A stretch of 41,170 nucleotides of DNA, taken from positions 1 through 41,170 of the forward strand of contig NW_025955312.1 in the NCBI RefSeq assembly GCF_022376445.1, given 5' to 3'. The position numbers and the translations under genes are program-made. Shown in pieces: positions 23,490 to 34,715 of the stretch. The stretch comes from Fomitopsis serialis (Eukaryota > Basidiomycota > Agaricomycetes > Polyporales > Fomitopsidaceae). The notes below the pieces were generated by a model. It searched no databases and was not told where the DNA came from. It saw nothing but the letters and a program-made list of their open reading frames with translations. The stretch's first letter is position 1. Every line of letters begins with the position of its first letter.

Positions 23490-23510
23490 GGTCGGTCGCA
23501 AGACAAGGAT
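23490..23510 (+). repeat. 21-bp direct repeat, copy 1
   Basis: GGTCGGTCGCAAGACAAGGA plus T, identical to 24001-24021. The flanking bases differ. Confidence 0.7.
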
Positions 23511-23639
23511 CGTAGCGGCGCAAGCGCCGATCCCCGACTCCTGCATGGCACACAGCTATTATACTCAGCCTGCCACAGCGGCACCATAGTATATTATGTG
23601 TGTATTTTAATATTGTAAGTACCATCGGAATGGTATGGA

Positions 23640-23706
23640 GACTCAATTGGAAGCCCTCACGCCCGCGGCGGCTTCGCCGCCCGGGCGTCTCGGGCTTCCA
23701 CGAGTC
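23640..23706. repeat. Strong GC-rich hairpin (imperfect palindrome)
   Basis: 67 nt can fold back almost completely. The outer arms GACTC/GAGTC and GGAAGCCC/GGGCTTCC are followed by ACGCCCG/CGGGCGT and GGCGGC/GCCGCC around a TTC loop, with only small bulges. It stands out from AT-rich surroundings. It could be a transcribed structured element, a miniature repeat or a terminator-like fold; none of these is proven. Confidence 0.65.
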
Positions 23707-24000
23707 TGAGCCACACGGCGAACTTACTTACCGTAATACATACTACAGTACATGCGAGGGCTCTCAACATAATAGAGGCCCTCCTACCTTTGGGAGGACT
23801 TATTCGATGGTCAAAGATCCAGGCATCCAGACGCAGCCAGAAGCACGGAAGGATCCAACTGCCTCGAGCTGCCTCGTAAGACACTCGAGCATTGCTGCGA
23901 TACCGCTTATGGGAATTATGAGTCACGTGTTTCCCACGGAGGGAGCGGCATCGCCGGCTGCGAACGACTTATGGTCGACAAAGCCCTCCTCTCTCCCTCC

Positions 24001-24021
24001 GGTCGGTCGCAAGACAAGGAT
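24001..24021 (+). repeat. 21-bp direct repeat, copy 2
   Basis: Identical to 23490-23510, 511 bp downstream of it. The pair brackets the hairpin. Confidence 0.7.
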
Positions 24022-24500
24022 GCACGACCAGTGCACGACCGTGAGCCAAAGGAAACGGAAGACTGCGATCAGAGACCATATCTCGACGAAAGTTAGCATG
24101 ATGATAGATGTGGTGGGGGTCTACTGAGTTCTCCAATGTGTTTCATATTACTAGCTAGGGCCAAAAGTCCGCTCGATGCAAATACAGACAGATTGCTATG
24201 AAGGCATAATACTACGGTAGGCAGAGTCAGTTGTAGCACCGGAGAGTCCTCAGGGATGCGTCGCCCAGCCAAACAACGCCCGCCACGGAAGCTACAAGTG
24301 TGCGAGGCAAGGTGTCCGTTACAGATGCGAGCGCGAACACTCGTGAGACCCGGTGATAGTATAAAACAGCCCAAGACAATATAAATTGCAGGGATATCTA
24401 GATGATGAAGTGAGGAAGCGACGGACCGGCGACGAGCAAGGGACTTCAAGTACAGACGAGCGAACGAGAACATAGGAAGCGTTCGATGTCGAGATGGTGG

Positions 24501-27223
24501 CTACTTTCTTCGCGTTTGTTGCCATAGCGCGAGCGGCACGTCCTCGTCCTCTGAGGGGCGCCGCCGGCTCTGCACCACCGCATGCGCACTGATACCCTTC
24601 TTTAGCTTGGCACTGTTGTTGAAATGGTTCATCGTAGACACGACGGGCGGCGCAGCAGAGGCAGACAATGACCGACTGGGGAGCCGGGCGCCCGGCGCGC
24701 TGTACGATGGCTGCTTCTCCTGCGCGGGTGTGTAGCGGTTAGGCGGCGGAGACCGTGTCCGGCGCGGAGCGACTGACTGGTTGGGCGGAGACGGCGGGGA
24801 AGCGGAGCGCGGGGGTGATGGAGATGTATGCCCCCTCGAGTTGAGCATGCTCGTGGTCGCTTGATTTGCTAGCCATGTTTGCTCGACTGCTACTGGAGGC
24901 ATGGCCCCCGGGGGCAGCGATCCGCCCGCAACCACTGGAGCATACTGCTGAGGTTGCATCGACACATTACCCATACTGTATAACCCACCGTTGGCAGCTT
25001 GAGGTTGTGGTTGCGCGAGGCCGACCGTGTATGGTTGAGGAGGCGCTGACGACGATCGTAGTGCAGGTTGCGATTGATACGAGGCCCCGCCGCCAGAGCC
25101 GTAGCCGTATCCGGAGGCCCCGGACATGTTGTTTGAGTACCCGTGGCCATACTCGTGCTCCATAGCGCGGTGTTGCATCTCATATTGGGGCCCGCGCACT
25201 GGCATCTCAGCTCGCCGGACGCTTGGCTGAGGTGCGTTCGCCGCTCCGGGTTTCGTGAGGCTCCCCCGCCGCTGCTTCTCTCTCTGCTCCTGCTCCCTCT
25301 CCATCCGTTCTTTCTCCGCCCCCTCCCGCTCCTCCCGCTCCCTCTGCTCTTGTTCCTGCTGCTCCTTGTCTGGCTCCGGCTGAGCCTGTCCTGGCGTCTG
25401 TGGTTGCGCTGAGCCATTCGCAGCAGCGTTCTGCGGGTTCTGGGTCTTGTTGATCACGCCCAGGTACCAGAACATCAGGTTACTGATCAGGACCTGCTCG
25501 TAGAGCGGACGGCGGGGGTTAGCAAGCTTGATGTGACTGAGCCGGTAGATCGCTCGCTCAACATGGATCGGGTATCGCGCGTACATGCCAGCAAGCTGCG
25601 GCGAAGGAGACGGGACGTAGTTCTTGGACGACTTGGACGCCCCCAACAGGGCAGCAGCGGTCTCGCGTCCAGATTGATTGGCCGTCGACGGCTGCGCATC
25701 CTCCTGCTTCTTCTTGCCTCCGAACAGCGATCCGAAAAAGCCAGTATCCTTCTCTTTCTCTTTCTCCTTCTCCTTCTCCTTCTCGCGCTCGCGCTGCTCC
25801 TTCTCCTTGGTCTGCTTCTTGCTGCTCTTGTCACTTCCCCACTTGAACAAGCCACCCTTCTTATCTTTCTCCCGTCGCTGTTCGGAGGGGCTCGGAGAGG
25901 GTGGGTGATAGAGGGGTGCTTCTTGTAAAGAGGGACGTGGCTGCAGCACGTTAGAAGGCGAGTTAGCGGGCGCAGTCGTGGGCGGAGGGGAGGGTGTGTG
26001 TGTTTCCACGGGAGGCTCAGTGACTGCTGGCGTGACAGCTCGCTGTGGTTTAGGATGATGCAGGATCGGCCCAGATTCCACGGCAAGTTCATGCGACTCG
26101 GTGTGTGTCGTAGTAGAGGATGGGCCAGAGAGCGAAGATTCGACGGAGGGTTCAGGAGTCGTTTCCCTATGAGGGCCATCGACCTCGTCTGGTTCCTCGG
26201 TGACGTATGCGTCATAGATCAGAGCTTCTTCGCTGTATGATTCGGGCCGTGGAAGAGGTGGGACTTGCGGCACAGGAGGCGCGTCGTCCTCTGCGCGAGG
26301 CTTCCTGCTGGCCTCCGCGTGGCCGTGATCGCTTACGGACATCTCACTCGATGTCCGAGGCGAACCCACCGTCGCTGAGCGGCTCACGGACTTTCGTCGG
26401 CTGCGAGTAGCAGTGAAGCGATGCGCACCCTCGCCTTGCATACCCGGCTTGCGGATTTTTGTGCGTGCTGCACGACGCAATCCCTCGCCCAAGCGGGGCA
26501 CAATGATTGGTGAATCGGCTTCATCTCCTGGGTCGTTCAAGTCGTCCATCTGGTCGATGACTAAAGACGTACTCGCATCAACGCAGCACTCAGGAGATGC
26601 ACAGGAAGTATACCTGAGGGTGCCACGTTCAGACTAAGACTCCTCCGCAACACACTCCTCAGCTTGGTGGGGTCATCGCTTTGCGATGCCTCCTCCGCCA
26701 GCTCCTCCAGCTTCTGCAGATCGCTAATCGTGAGCTGAGGCCCGGTGCTGTAGACACTCGACCGATTCCTCCGAATGGGCACGACTTGCTCTTCCTCAAC
26801 GCCATCATTCGCAGACGGTTTGTACTGCCGGCTCAGCATAGATCGCTTCCGCCCGAGATCTGTAGAACCACCAGACACCGAGCGCGAGAGGCCGGATGGT
26901 TCGTCTGAGGGACTGCGGGCATGTTCTTTCAGGAATTGTCTGAACTCGGCCGGCGCAATTTCTGGATGAAGGCGAGCAGGTACCCAGAAGAGATGGAAGG
27001 GATCACCATTGCCATCTGTAGACTCTTCTTCAGTGCTATCGCTGTTGGTGGCAGTGGTGAGCTCGTCGGGCGACCAGTATGGGGTGGTCGGCGAGGGCTG
27101 GGTTGTAGCGCTGGGCAAATCCGGGTCCAGGATGAGCGAGCCAGGTCCGCCTGCAGTCGACCGCCTCCTAATATCCCGGAGGGCCTCTACTTCCCGTCTG
27201 ATCTCGAGCTCGGACGGTTGCAT
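24501..27223 (-). CDS. ZDS1: Zds1/Zds2-like protein with Zds C-terminal domain
   Basis: Fungal regulator that in yeast acts on protein phosphatase 2A (Cdc55) in mitosis and polarity; that role is taken from the family. Two exons on the minus strand: 26614-27223 and 24501-26560, giving 889 residues. The start is the ATG at 27223 (MQPSELEIRREVEALRDIRR), a conserved N-terminal block; the frame runs further upstream but has no ATG. The middle is low-complexity Ser/Pro/Gly/Gln sequence with a charged KEKEKEKEKEKE run and an ERE/EQE helix. The diagnostic Zds C-terminal domain reads RYPIHVERAIYRLSHIKL and then RRPLYEQVLISNLMFWYL, roughly residues 525-580, followed by a further ~310 mostly disordered residues. 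A possible 14-3-3 or phospho-regulated region is suggested by Ser/Arg runs such as RRKSVSRS. Confidence 0.87.
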
Positions 27224-28732
27224 CGCCGACTGGTTGGAGGGTAGTATGAGAGCCGAGCTGACAGCAGTGAAGGCTGCGCATACCTCAAATGTCTGCACTG
27301 CAGCCCGCTTTGTCTATGGAGGGGGAAGCGAGGCCCCAGACGTCGGCCGGACGAGGAGGATGGAGAGACAAGACTACAGCAGTGTGCGGCTACGGTTAGA
27401 GGCCGCGAGCAAGCTAGCTTCATCAAGCCCGGCGGGCTGCTGGGGAAGCCGGTGGCGTGGGCGCTCGCTGCCGAACCATCTTCCTTTTCAAGTTTTCCGG
27501 CGCCGCCATTCACAAGCCTTTCGGGGCCGCGCGGAAAATGAATCTCCTCCAGATCCGTCGCATCTTCAGCCACCCGCCTTTCTCTGCACCGACGCTTCGT
27601 ACACGACTCGCAGGTCGACGTCGACCGCAGACACCATTTCCTCGACTCGTATTATCGCTAGGCCAAGTCTTTCTGTCGCACGTTCAAGACGATACCGGAT
27701 GCACGCTGCCGATATGCAGCCGGCTCTCAGCCCTTTCGCCGCTCGGCCACAGGCCAGCGTAATCGAGTATTTTCAGTCTTCGTCATCTGTCTTTGGTAAA
27801 GTTTGATTGTTGGCCGCCGTGCAGAGAGCCCCATTCTGTACGTTGCCAGTGCAGCCAGCCCTTCACATGTCTGAAAGTGCGTACCACGACTGCTCCATCC
27901 ATGCGTTCATGCGTTGCTTCGTCTGGTCAGGAGGTCGTCGGGCAGCGAGCATGGTTGCCATAGTCAGTCCACAAGGATGCCATGCTCCTATGACACAATG
28001 CCCAGGAGACCTGGATTTTCGCGTCCTTGGCTCATGTCACAGCGGGTGCGCGTCTGCATGGTCATGGGGGCTTGACTCGTCACTTCAAAGTATCTGAATC
28101 GGATCAGCCCACTGTTGCCAGTGCCTCTGGGCGTTACTTGTAAATGCCTCTTTGCATGAAGTTCCGTGGGCAACGTCCTCGTATGTCGGATCCAAGTATC
28201 ATATCGAAAGCGCCTTACCAATGCTCCACATAACCGTCCGAGGCTCTATCAAATTATCAGGCCTCATGCCGAATATGGTATTTCCATGGAACAGTCATGT
28301 CGAGGCAATGTCCTCACTGTGCTTACCCATTTGAGCGGTAAACCTAGTGGACGTGCTTGCTAGGCGAATTCAAGGTCTAGTGGCTAACTAGGAAGCGCTG
28401 CAGTCGGTCAAGCGTATGCACCTTGGATCGCTGATTACCCAAAGGACTGTGTGTTTGCCGCCCAGCTAGGGAGCAAGCCTGCAGACCACTATCGACCATA
28501 GTGCGCTTTGACGGAATCAAAGCAGATTACGGATCCCCTCATCCTGGGTCTGGGCCGTCGAGTCACAGCTCAAGAGCACATCGGGCCGTTTGCTGCGCGC
28601 CTCAGCTAGTCCACTCTCGGATTCCGAACGCTGAAACCAGCTGGAAACATAAACAACCGGGCACCTCGAGAACTATAAAAGAACACGGATGGGTGTGTTC
28701 AATTCCCTCGTCTATCACAGCAGAAGCTACCG
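27224..28732. other. Intergenic region between divergent ZDS and ureohydrolase genes
   Basis: 1.5 kb. The left part is GC-rich and probably the ZDS leader and promoter; the right part holds the ureohydrolase promoter (CTATAAAAG near 28673, about 60 nt before its ATG). Open frames in between look like chance or shadow frames. Confidence 0.5.
28672..28681 (+). promoter_or_regulatory. TATA box of the ureohydrolase gene
   Basis: CTATAAAAGA lies about 55-60 nt upstream of the start codon at 28733, a normal distance for a fungal TATA box with a short leader. Confidence 0.55.
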
Positions 28733-30829
28733 ATGCACTCCCCCCTCTGTCTGATCCCATGGTATCTGCAGATAACTCTTGCCGCAGGGCTATTAGCTGC
28801 TCTCACGCTGGCAGAGCAAGTCACATTCAATAGCACTAGTGCGAATGTTCCAGCCGATAATAGCACGTACGCGTCCATCTTAGGGTCATTCACCTCTGTG
28901 GCTTCTCCGAAGGCGTGGGCGCAGCAAGACTGGAACGGCCTCACAACCTTCGCCGGCGCAACGCCGCTGAGGTGTTTTGGCGCAGATGTGGACGTTCCCT
29001 ACGACGTCGCTGTTTTAGGTATGATTACTACAGAGTCGTGTATCAAGGTTCTGCTTCGTTGAATGCCGAATAGGTGCCCCGTTCGATACAGCCACCACAT
29101 ATCGTTCAGGGTTCGTATTCGCCCTCGGGTTCATTGTCATTTCGGGATTTGTCTATGCTCATAAAGTATGATAGGGCTCGGTTCGGACCCAATGGCATAC
29201 GTCAAGGCTCCCGACGCCTGGGAATCTCTAGGATCAACGTCCCTATGAAGACTCGTGTGAGCGACTACTTGGACGTCGTAGACTGTGGGGATGTCCGTGC
29301 GTAGATTGATCAACGAGCTTGTAGCCATATCATTCATGCGGATATGCTGCAGCCATGGTATACATCGACAACAAAGTCGCGCTGCGGCAGTTGGAAGCAG
29401 CCTCGTCTGCGTTGCTGTCTCGAAAGAGCCTCCGATCCTATGACGGCACGAGCATCGCAAAAGACGGCGCGTTTCACCCTCGAATATTGACTTTGGTGCG
29501 CGTGTACACGGTTTGGTGGCTTATTACGCTTTCCCAAAGCTGATTACCTCGTCAGGGTGGAGATCATACAATCACACTATCAATGCTGCGTGGGATTGGG
29601 AAGGTATACGGCCCTGTCAGGTAATGCCTGCTCCGTTACCCCGATGGTCATGCGTGATTGAGAACTGAGGTTATCGCAGCGTAGTCCACTTCGATAGTCA
29701 CATAGGTTTGCGGCGTTCCACGAGACACTAGTGTATGTGGCTGATCAGTCCCGCTCACTCTAGATACTTGGAAACCGAGCCGAGCAGTGCGTCTTGTTCA
29801 TTTTCCAATTTATACTGCGGAAGCTTAAGTCTCTGCACGACGCCTTGCAGCCGGATGGTCCTTGGCTGCCAGATGAAGTCAGTATCTGTGGGATTTGTTG
29901 TCACGTATGCTTCGTGTTCGCTGAGATTCTGACAGGAAATCCCTGTCACGCATGATAACTACTTCTGGCACGCACATGAAGAAGGTCTTCTTGCTGCTAA
30001 CCACTCCAACATTGTGAGTAGTTTCCCTCGTAGATACTCACCACAATGCTCATCTTCCTCTCAGCACGTTGGAATACACGGCGCGCTCGACAGCTGGCAA
30101 GATTACGAAGACGACTTCGAGGCCGGCTTCGTCATCATCCAAGTAGATGAGATCGAAGATATCGGATATAAAGGCATCGTGAAGAAAATTAGAGACGCTG
30201 TTGGCGATAACCCAGTATACAGTATGCCTTCAGGTAACTTCCCATTCAGAAATAGTGTGCTGACGTTTGCTGTAGTCTCCTTTGACATAGACGTCATAGA
30301 CCTTGGCATGGCGCCTGCGTGAGTCGTGTGCTTGATTCGTTTCTGTCAGAGCGGAGCTTGCTAACGATCTCATCAGGACTGGAACGTAAGCCATGATTAT
30401 GATTTTTATCCGTCTTGCGCTGAGCCTATGCAACGCTTCGACGTAGACCTGAGATAGGAGGATTCACAACTAGAGTGAGCGACGACTGGAGCTCCCCTGC
30501 TCTCCCACACTGGACCTTACGGTGTACCGCAGGAGATTAGAAAGATCCTGCAAGGCCTAGACGGACTGAAGATCGTCGGTGCCGACATCGTCGAAGTTGC
30601 GCCAGGTGGGTTTGCTGCGCAGACCGCGAGGTTAGCTATCTGAACAGTCTTCCTTTCGGTTTCGTTGTAGGCTATGATACCCAAGGTAAGGAGGTTCTCA
30701 CCGCACCCATTCCTTTCTGTGTATGATACTGACAACCATCACTCACAAGCGGAGATTACACAAATCGCCGCAGCAAATATAGGCTGGGATATTCTCGCTC
30801 TTATGGCGAAGACGCCCTTAGTCGCCTGA
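28733..30829 (+). CDS. Secreted agmatinase-like ureohydrolase (arginase superfamily)
   Basis: Manganese enzyme of the arginase/agmatinase fold, probably splitting a guanidino compound into urea and an amine; the exact substrate is not decided. About 14 short exons (first 28733-29018), all joined in frame by GT-AG introns of about 50-70 nt. The N terminus is a hydrophobic signal peptide (LCLIPWYLQITLAAGLLAAL) followed by NST-type glycosylation sites, so the protein should be secreted or vacuolar. Metal-binding motifs are present: LGGDHTITLSM, VVHFDSHIDTW and SFDIDVIDLGMAP, with all expected His and Asp. Two usually conserved positions differ: Ser for Pro after GGDHTITL, and Leu for Pro after DxDxxD. 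Also seen: GARFGPNGIRQGSRRL and HAHEEGLL. The many stops in the unspliced sequence are intronic, so I do not call it a pseudogene. Confidence 0.83.
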
Positions 30830-31319
30830 CACTGATTCCGCTATCCCTTGTCCTTGTTTGGGTGGTTGGTGATGCCTTGCAATCTCAGCGGTGTGTTATA
30901 TGAGCGATATTTGTAGAGTCGTGTGCTACATAGAGCTTTATAGAGTCGGTCGCAATATGTTACCTTGCGATGGAGTTAATGGGATGTCGCGATTGGAGCT
31001 TGACCTCCTATAGCCGAGTAATACAGGTAGCGGTAGTATAAGAGGAGTGATTATGCGAGTTTGGGATTAGGGAGACACTACTTATCAAGGAAGAGAAAAG
31101 CGACCATCGTCGACCGAAGAGACGAAGGAGAAAATACACCGTGACACTGTTGAAGTTGCCAGAATTCTGTAAGGTATGAGAATATTAATACGGACGACGC
31201 GACGTAAACAGTAATGCGCCAGGGCCACCAACGATCGTGAGCGCAACAGAGGCACTGATTACACTCCTTCCAGCATGGCAGCAACACGACACTCCTGATC
31301 TTCTGCGATGTTCGCGTTG
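30830..31319. other. Convergent intergenic region
   Basis: 490 bp between the stop codons of the ureohydrolase and the transcription factor. It should hold both 3' untranslated regions. No gene is supported. If the last exon of the transcription factor were spliced further, its tail would extend into this stretch. Confidence 0.5.
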
Positions 31320-33167
31320 TCAGACCACGTTCAGGGGCGACTCGGCAGTGGCACACGCACTGATATAGGCACTGCGTTCGCCCCACACTCCCAGCGCAAA
31401 GCGTATACGAGCCAAGGCCATCCGTATGCCGTTGGCTTCCCCGGAAGCGCTCTGCCTGCGGAGCCTCAGCGTACGCACCACAACATTAGCCACAGCAACC
31501 AGTACGGCCTACGCCAACACACGACCGCTCGTCAGCGCACACCAACGACCAACGAACTCTGAGGAGGACGCACGCCAACCATCGGGTCTACGCACACCCC
31601 GCGAACATCGACGCGGTTCAGCACGTTGACAGCATCGAAGGCGGCGGAGACGGCTTTCGTGGTGCCGACGCTGTGGTGCAAGAGGGGCTCCTGCAGCGCG
31701 ATGACTGCGCCACACGCGAGTGTGTACACGACGAGCAGGGTGCTCTGGAGGTGGCGGTCCCCGGGCTGGACGCTCTCGAGCGAGGGCAGGCTCTGTATGA
31801 ACTGTCCGATGCGCCTGTCGAGCTCTGCCCATCCCAGAGGGGTAATGTCTGCGAGCGAGTCAGTGAGATTAAACAGGGAGGACTCGGAGGGGCTCCTCAC
31901 AGGTGTTGAACTGGTCGGCGATGCGGCGGGCCTGGCTGTACAGCGTTGCTGCCTTGGCGTGCAGAGCGAGGGGGGACTGTTCGATGTTAGAGAAGTGAGC
32001 ATCGAATAGGAACCTCTGCACGGTCTGGAAGCCGCGCCATTCGGCTGGGAGCGGGTGCTGGAGGATAGAGCAGTGCGTTAGCATACAAGGAATATTACGA
32101 AGCTACCCGTGCGCTGACATTCTCGTACGCCTCGATGCTCAGCGGCCAAGGCGTATCGATCTCCGTCCCCCTGACCTCCGCGTCCGTCAGGATGGGCGCA
32201 CGGCTCAGGATGGGTGACCAACACCTGTCCAGGATGAACGTGCTCCAGAACGCGTTGATCCGCTCGCACTCCTCGATGTCGTCCCTGCTCGGGAGCGTCC
32301 GCGGGTAGTGCGTGCTGCGGACCTTGTGCAGGCGGTTCGCGAGCACGATCGCGGACGCCGCGTCCATGTGATACACGCCCTCGACCGTGCGGTTGCTCGA
32401 GAAGAAGTAGTGCGCGAGGAAGATTTCCGTCTGCAGCACGTCCAGGATCGCTGGGGGGTCCAGCTCGACGAGGGCTGCGGAGAGGTCCTTCAGAGTGTAG
32501 GACAGGAGCAGGGGCTGGAGGCTTTGCAGGCTTGCGTCGGCGGAGAGGTAGGCACCTAGGAGACGGATGGCGTTCATTAGTGCTCGTCCGTGCTTCGTCT
32601 GGGTGGCCAATGGGAGTGCGATGCGCTCCAGAAGACGGGGCATGTACAGAAATAATCCAACACCGGTAGCACCGATGGAGAAGGACCGTATTCTACCAGC
32701 TGTTAGCAAGTCCAAAATACATCGCGGAAAGTCACTCACAGCTCCTGCACAGTGGCAGGCGGAAGAGTGCGACGACCGCTATCATCCACCTGTTCTGTCG
32801 CATTCGAGCCCGAGCCAGTCGCAGGATAAGGATGGTGTAGCATGATCGGCTGGGAGTCAGGTGTACTCTCGAGGAAGGCAATGCGTCCCTGAAGACGGCC
32901 TATTTTTTCCTCGAGCAGACGGATGTTCGGATATTCTGCATCTTCGCCGTAGATGCAGTCTCCCGGCGTATTGGCCTTCCGGCAGTTCTGGCAAGTCGGG
33001 CGAGCAATGTCACATTTCTGAAAGTCATCTGAGCAGAAATAGGTGTTGAGGGAACAGCGGTCGCGTACGATTTTCTTGTGCCTACACACGCATTATGAAA
33101 CGGCGGCTGTATAAAATGGACGCAATGCTCACCTGCATCTAAAGCACGCTCTGACATTGGAAGCCAT
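31320..33167 (-). CDS. Zn2Cys6 fungal transcription factor
   Basis: Nuclear DNA-binding regulator with unknown targets. Seven exons on the minus strand: 33133-33167, 33069-33081, 32740-33017, 32107-32692, 31901-32057, 31580-31848, 31320-31508, giving 508 residues. The binuclear zinc cluster is complete once spliced: ACFRCRHKKIKCDIARPTC then QNCRKANTPGDC, spacing C-x2-C-x6-C-x6-C-x2-C-x8-C. It is assembled from three exons, one of them 13 nt. A short coiled coil follows (LLEEKIGRLQGRIAFLE), as in dimerising members, then the fungal-specific middle homology region (for example ILQTEIFLAHYFFSSNRTV in similar order, and INAFWSTFILDRCWS). The C-terminal exons are assigned by frame and resemblance; the last one is the least certain. 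It faces the ureohydrolase tail to tail, which does not imply regulation. Confidence 0.83.
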
Positions 33168-34715
33168 TGAGTGAGATCGACTGAACCTACGAGAATTGCT
33201 TACCATCCCCACAGCGACGTTGCCCTCCTTAATATACGCTGTAGGAAGGAGTATTACACAGGAGGTGTGGACGCGGCGTCCTTTCTAGGATGGTCACCCG
33301 CCTAGATGTGTTAGTATTAGAGACTGACTTCGTAAGGCAAGGTGTCAAACTTTGCATAAGGGCACGAGAACGCGAGCACCATAACCGGAATCCTGCCAGG
33401 CGTCAATTACTGAGACTGTAGCCGCCAGGAAGTGGGTGCGATGATGGCCCGAGGGGTTTCACATTAGTTGGTCGACGGACAGAGGATCGCGACCGACGGT
33501 GGCGCGGGCATTGAGCGTCCATTCGCCTTATATGGGAATCCCGACGCAGCGCGCAACACTACGCCATCGCCTCGCGTCCGGAATGTCCAGACAACAAAAG
33601 CCCGAGCGAGACCGACGACGAACCTGCTCGAACCTGACATTACAGTTGAGACGGAACACCAGGAAAAACTGACTAACCCTCGCTTTTGCGCCTTCATGAC
33701 TACTCCATTACGGTGCAGATACCCATCAGCGTCCTTGTTCAGCTTGGTGCTTGCAGGTCGACATGGCTTCAGAGAGCACTAGACAACGGTGAAGGCCACG
33801 GAATATTCATACGTCCATTTCGCTAGGAGTGGAGATACGTGTTGACGCAGAGGAGATTTAGCTGATGCACGACAATTGCAACCCTTGCGATAATTTCTCT
33901 ATTGAAAGGTAGACCACTGCGAGAGACTGAGGTCGGACAGCACCCTCAGTTCGTGCCGCCTCCCACTCACTGGGGAGTGTCCATCAGTTGCAATCATACT
34001 CGGCCGAAGTCATAAAGAACGGTACGGATGATCATAGCGCATCATGTCATGCATAGTGCATGAGTCTGGTCGTCGACCGTGCATTGTGAACCGATTCCTA
34101 TGAATCTACAGGCAGGAAAGGAGCAAATGGGAGAGCGAGATGGAGCGCAGTGTAAGGCAGCTGATGTGCAGAGCCAAAGGCAAGTGGGTCGAGGATCTTG
34201 GCCGATGCTGGCGATGGTTGGTCGAAGAAGGTCTAGGGCGCGTGACTGGTGAGTAGATGAATTTGATTTAAACGAAGTTCGAATTTGATGTTATGGAAAT
34301 ATTGACCACTCCCTGAGTACGAGTCCGCGAGTCTTCGCGCTTCCATGAGGTGGTTTCGACTATGGTGCGGGACGCCTAGCCACCGCCACTTGTGTACAGC
34401 GGCCAAATCGGTCGGGCAGTGCATCATAAATACAAATACATATATATTAGAAATATTCATTCCCGCCTAGTATGACAGTCACCGCGATGTCCCACCGTTG
34501 TCCAACACCAAAAAAATTCAATTCTTTGGCAGTGACAGAGTGAATACAGGGTTCAGCTTGAACGTTTGAGCTGCAGATGTCTCCTTGAATCGTGGTTTCG
34601 GCGCTCAGCTACTGAGGCCCATCTGGACGACCGTTTCGACGCCGACGATTCAGACGTTATACATCTATTGCAATGGAAGACACGATCACAGCAAAACAAA
34701 CATGTTGGTATAGCG
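33168..34715. other. Intergenic region between ACC1 and the transcription factor
   Basis: 1.55 kb. Both neighbours are on the minus strand, so it holds the 3' flank of ACC1 and the promoter of the transcription factor. A + strand frame at 33468-33782 encodes 104 residues but shows no family resemblance and no promoter. AT-rich sequence lies at 34425-34460. Nothing else is supported. Confidence 0.5.

Larger units (their letters stand above)
23276..24500. other. Intergenic region with hairpin and direct repeats
   Basis: 1.2 kb between the NAD+ synthetase start and the Zds stop codon. It holds the hairpin at 23640-23706 and two exact copies of a 21-bp repeat. No coding frame resembles a family. 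The right part should be the 3' untranslated region of the Zds gene. Confidence 0.55.

Noticed and set aside
27009..27806. Plus-strand open frame of 265 codons
   Set aside because: It overlaps the first ZDS exon and its leader in antisense and has low-complexity composition, without splice or family support.
28733..30829. Ureohydrolase as a pseudogene
   Set aside because: The many in-frame stops lie inside short GT-AG introns; the exons join in one frame with all metal ligands kept.
33468..33782. Small gene of 104 codons upstream of the transcription factor
   Set aside because: No family match, no promoter motif, and composition like its non-coding surroundings.
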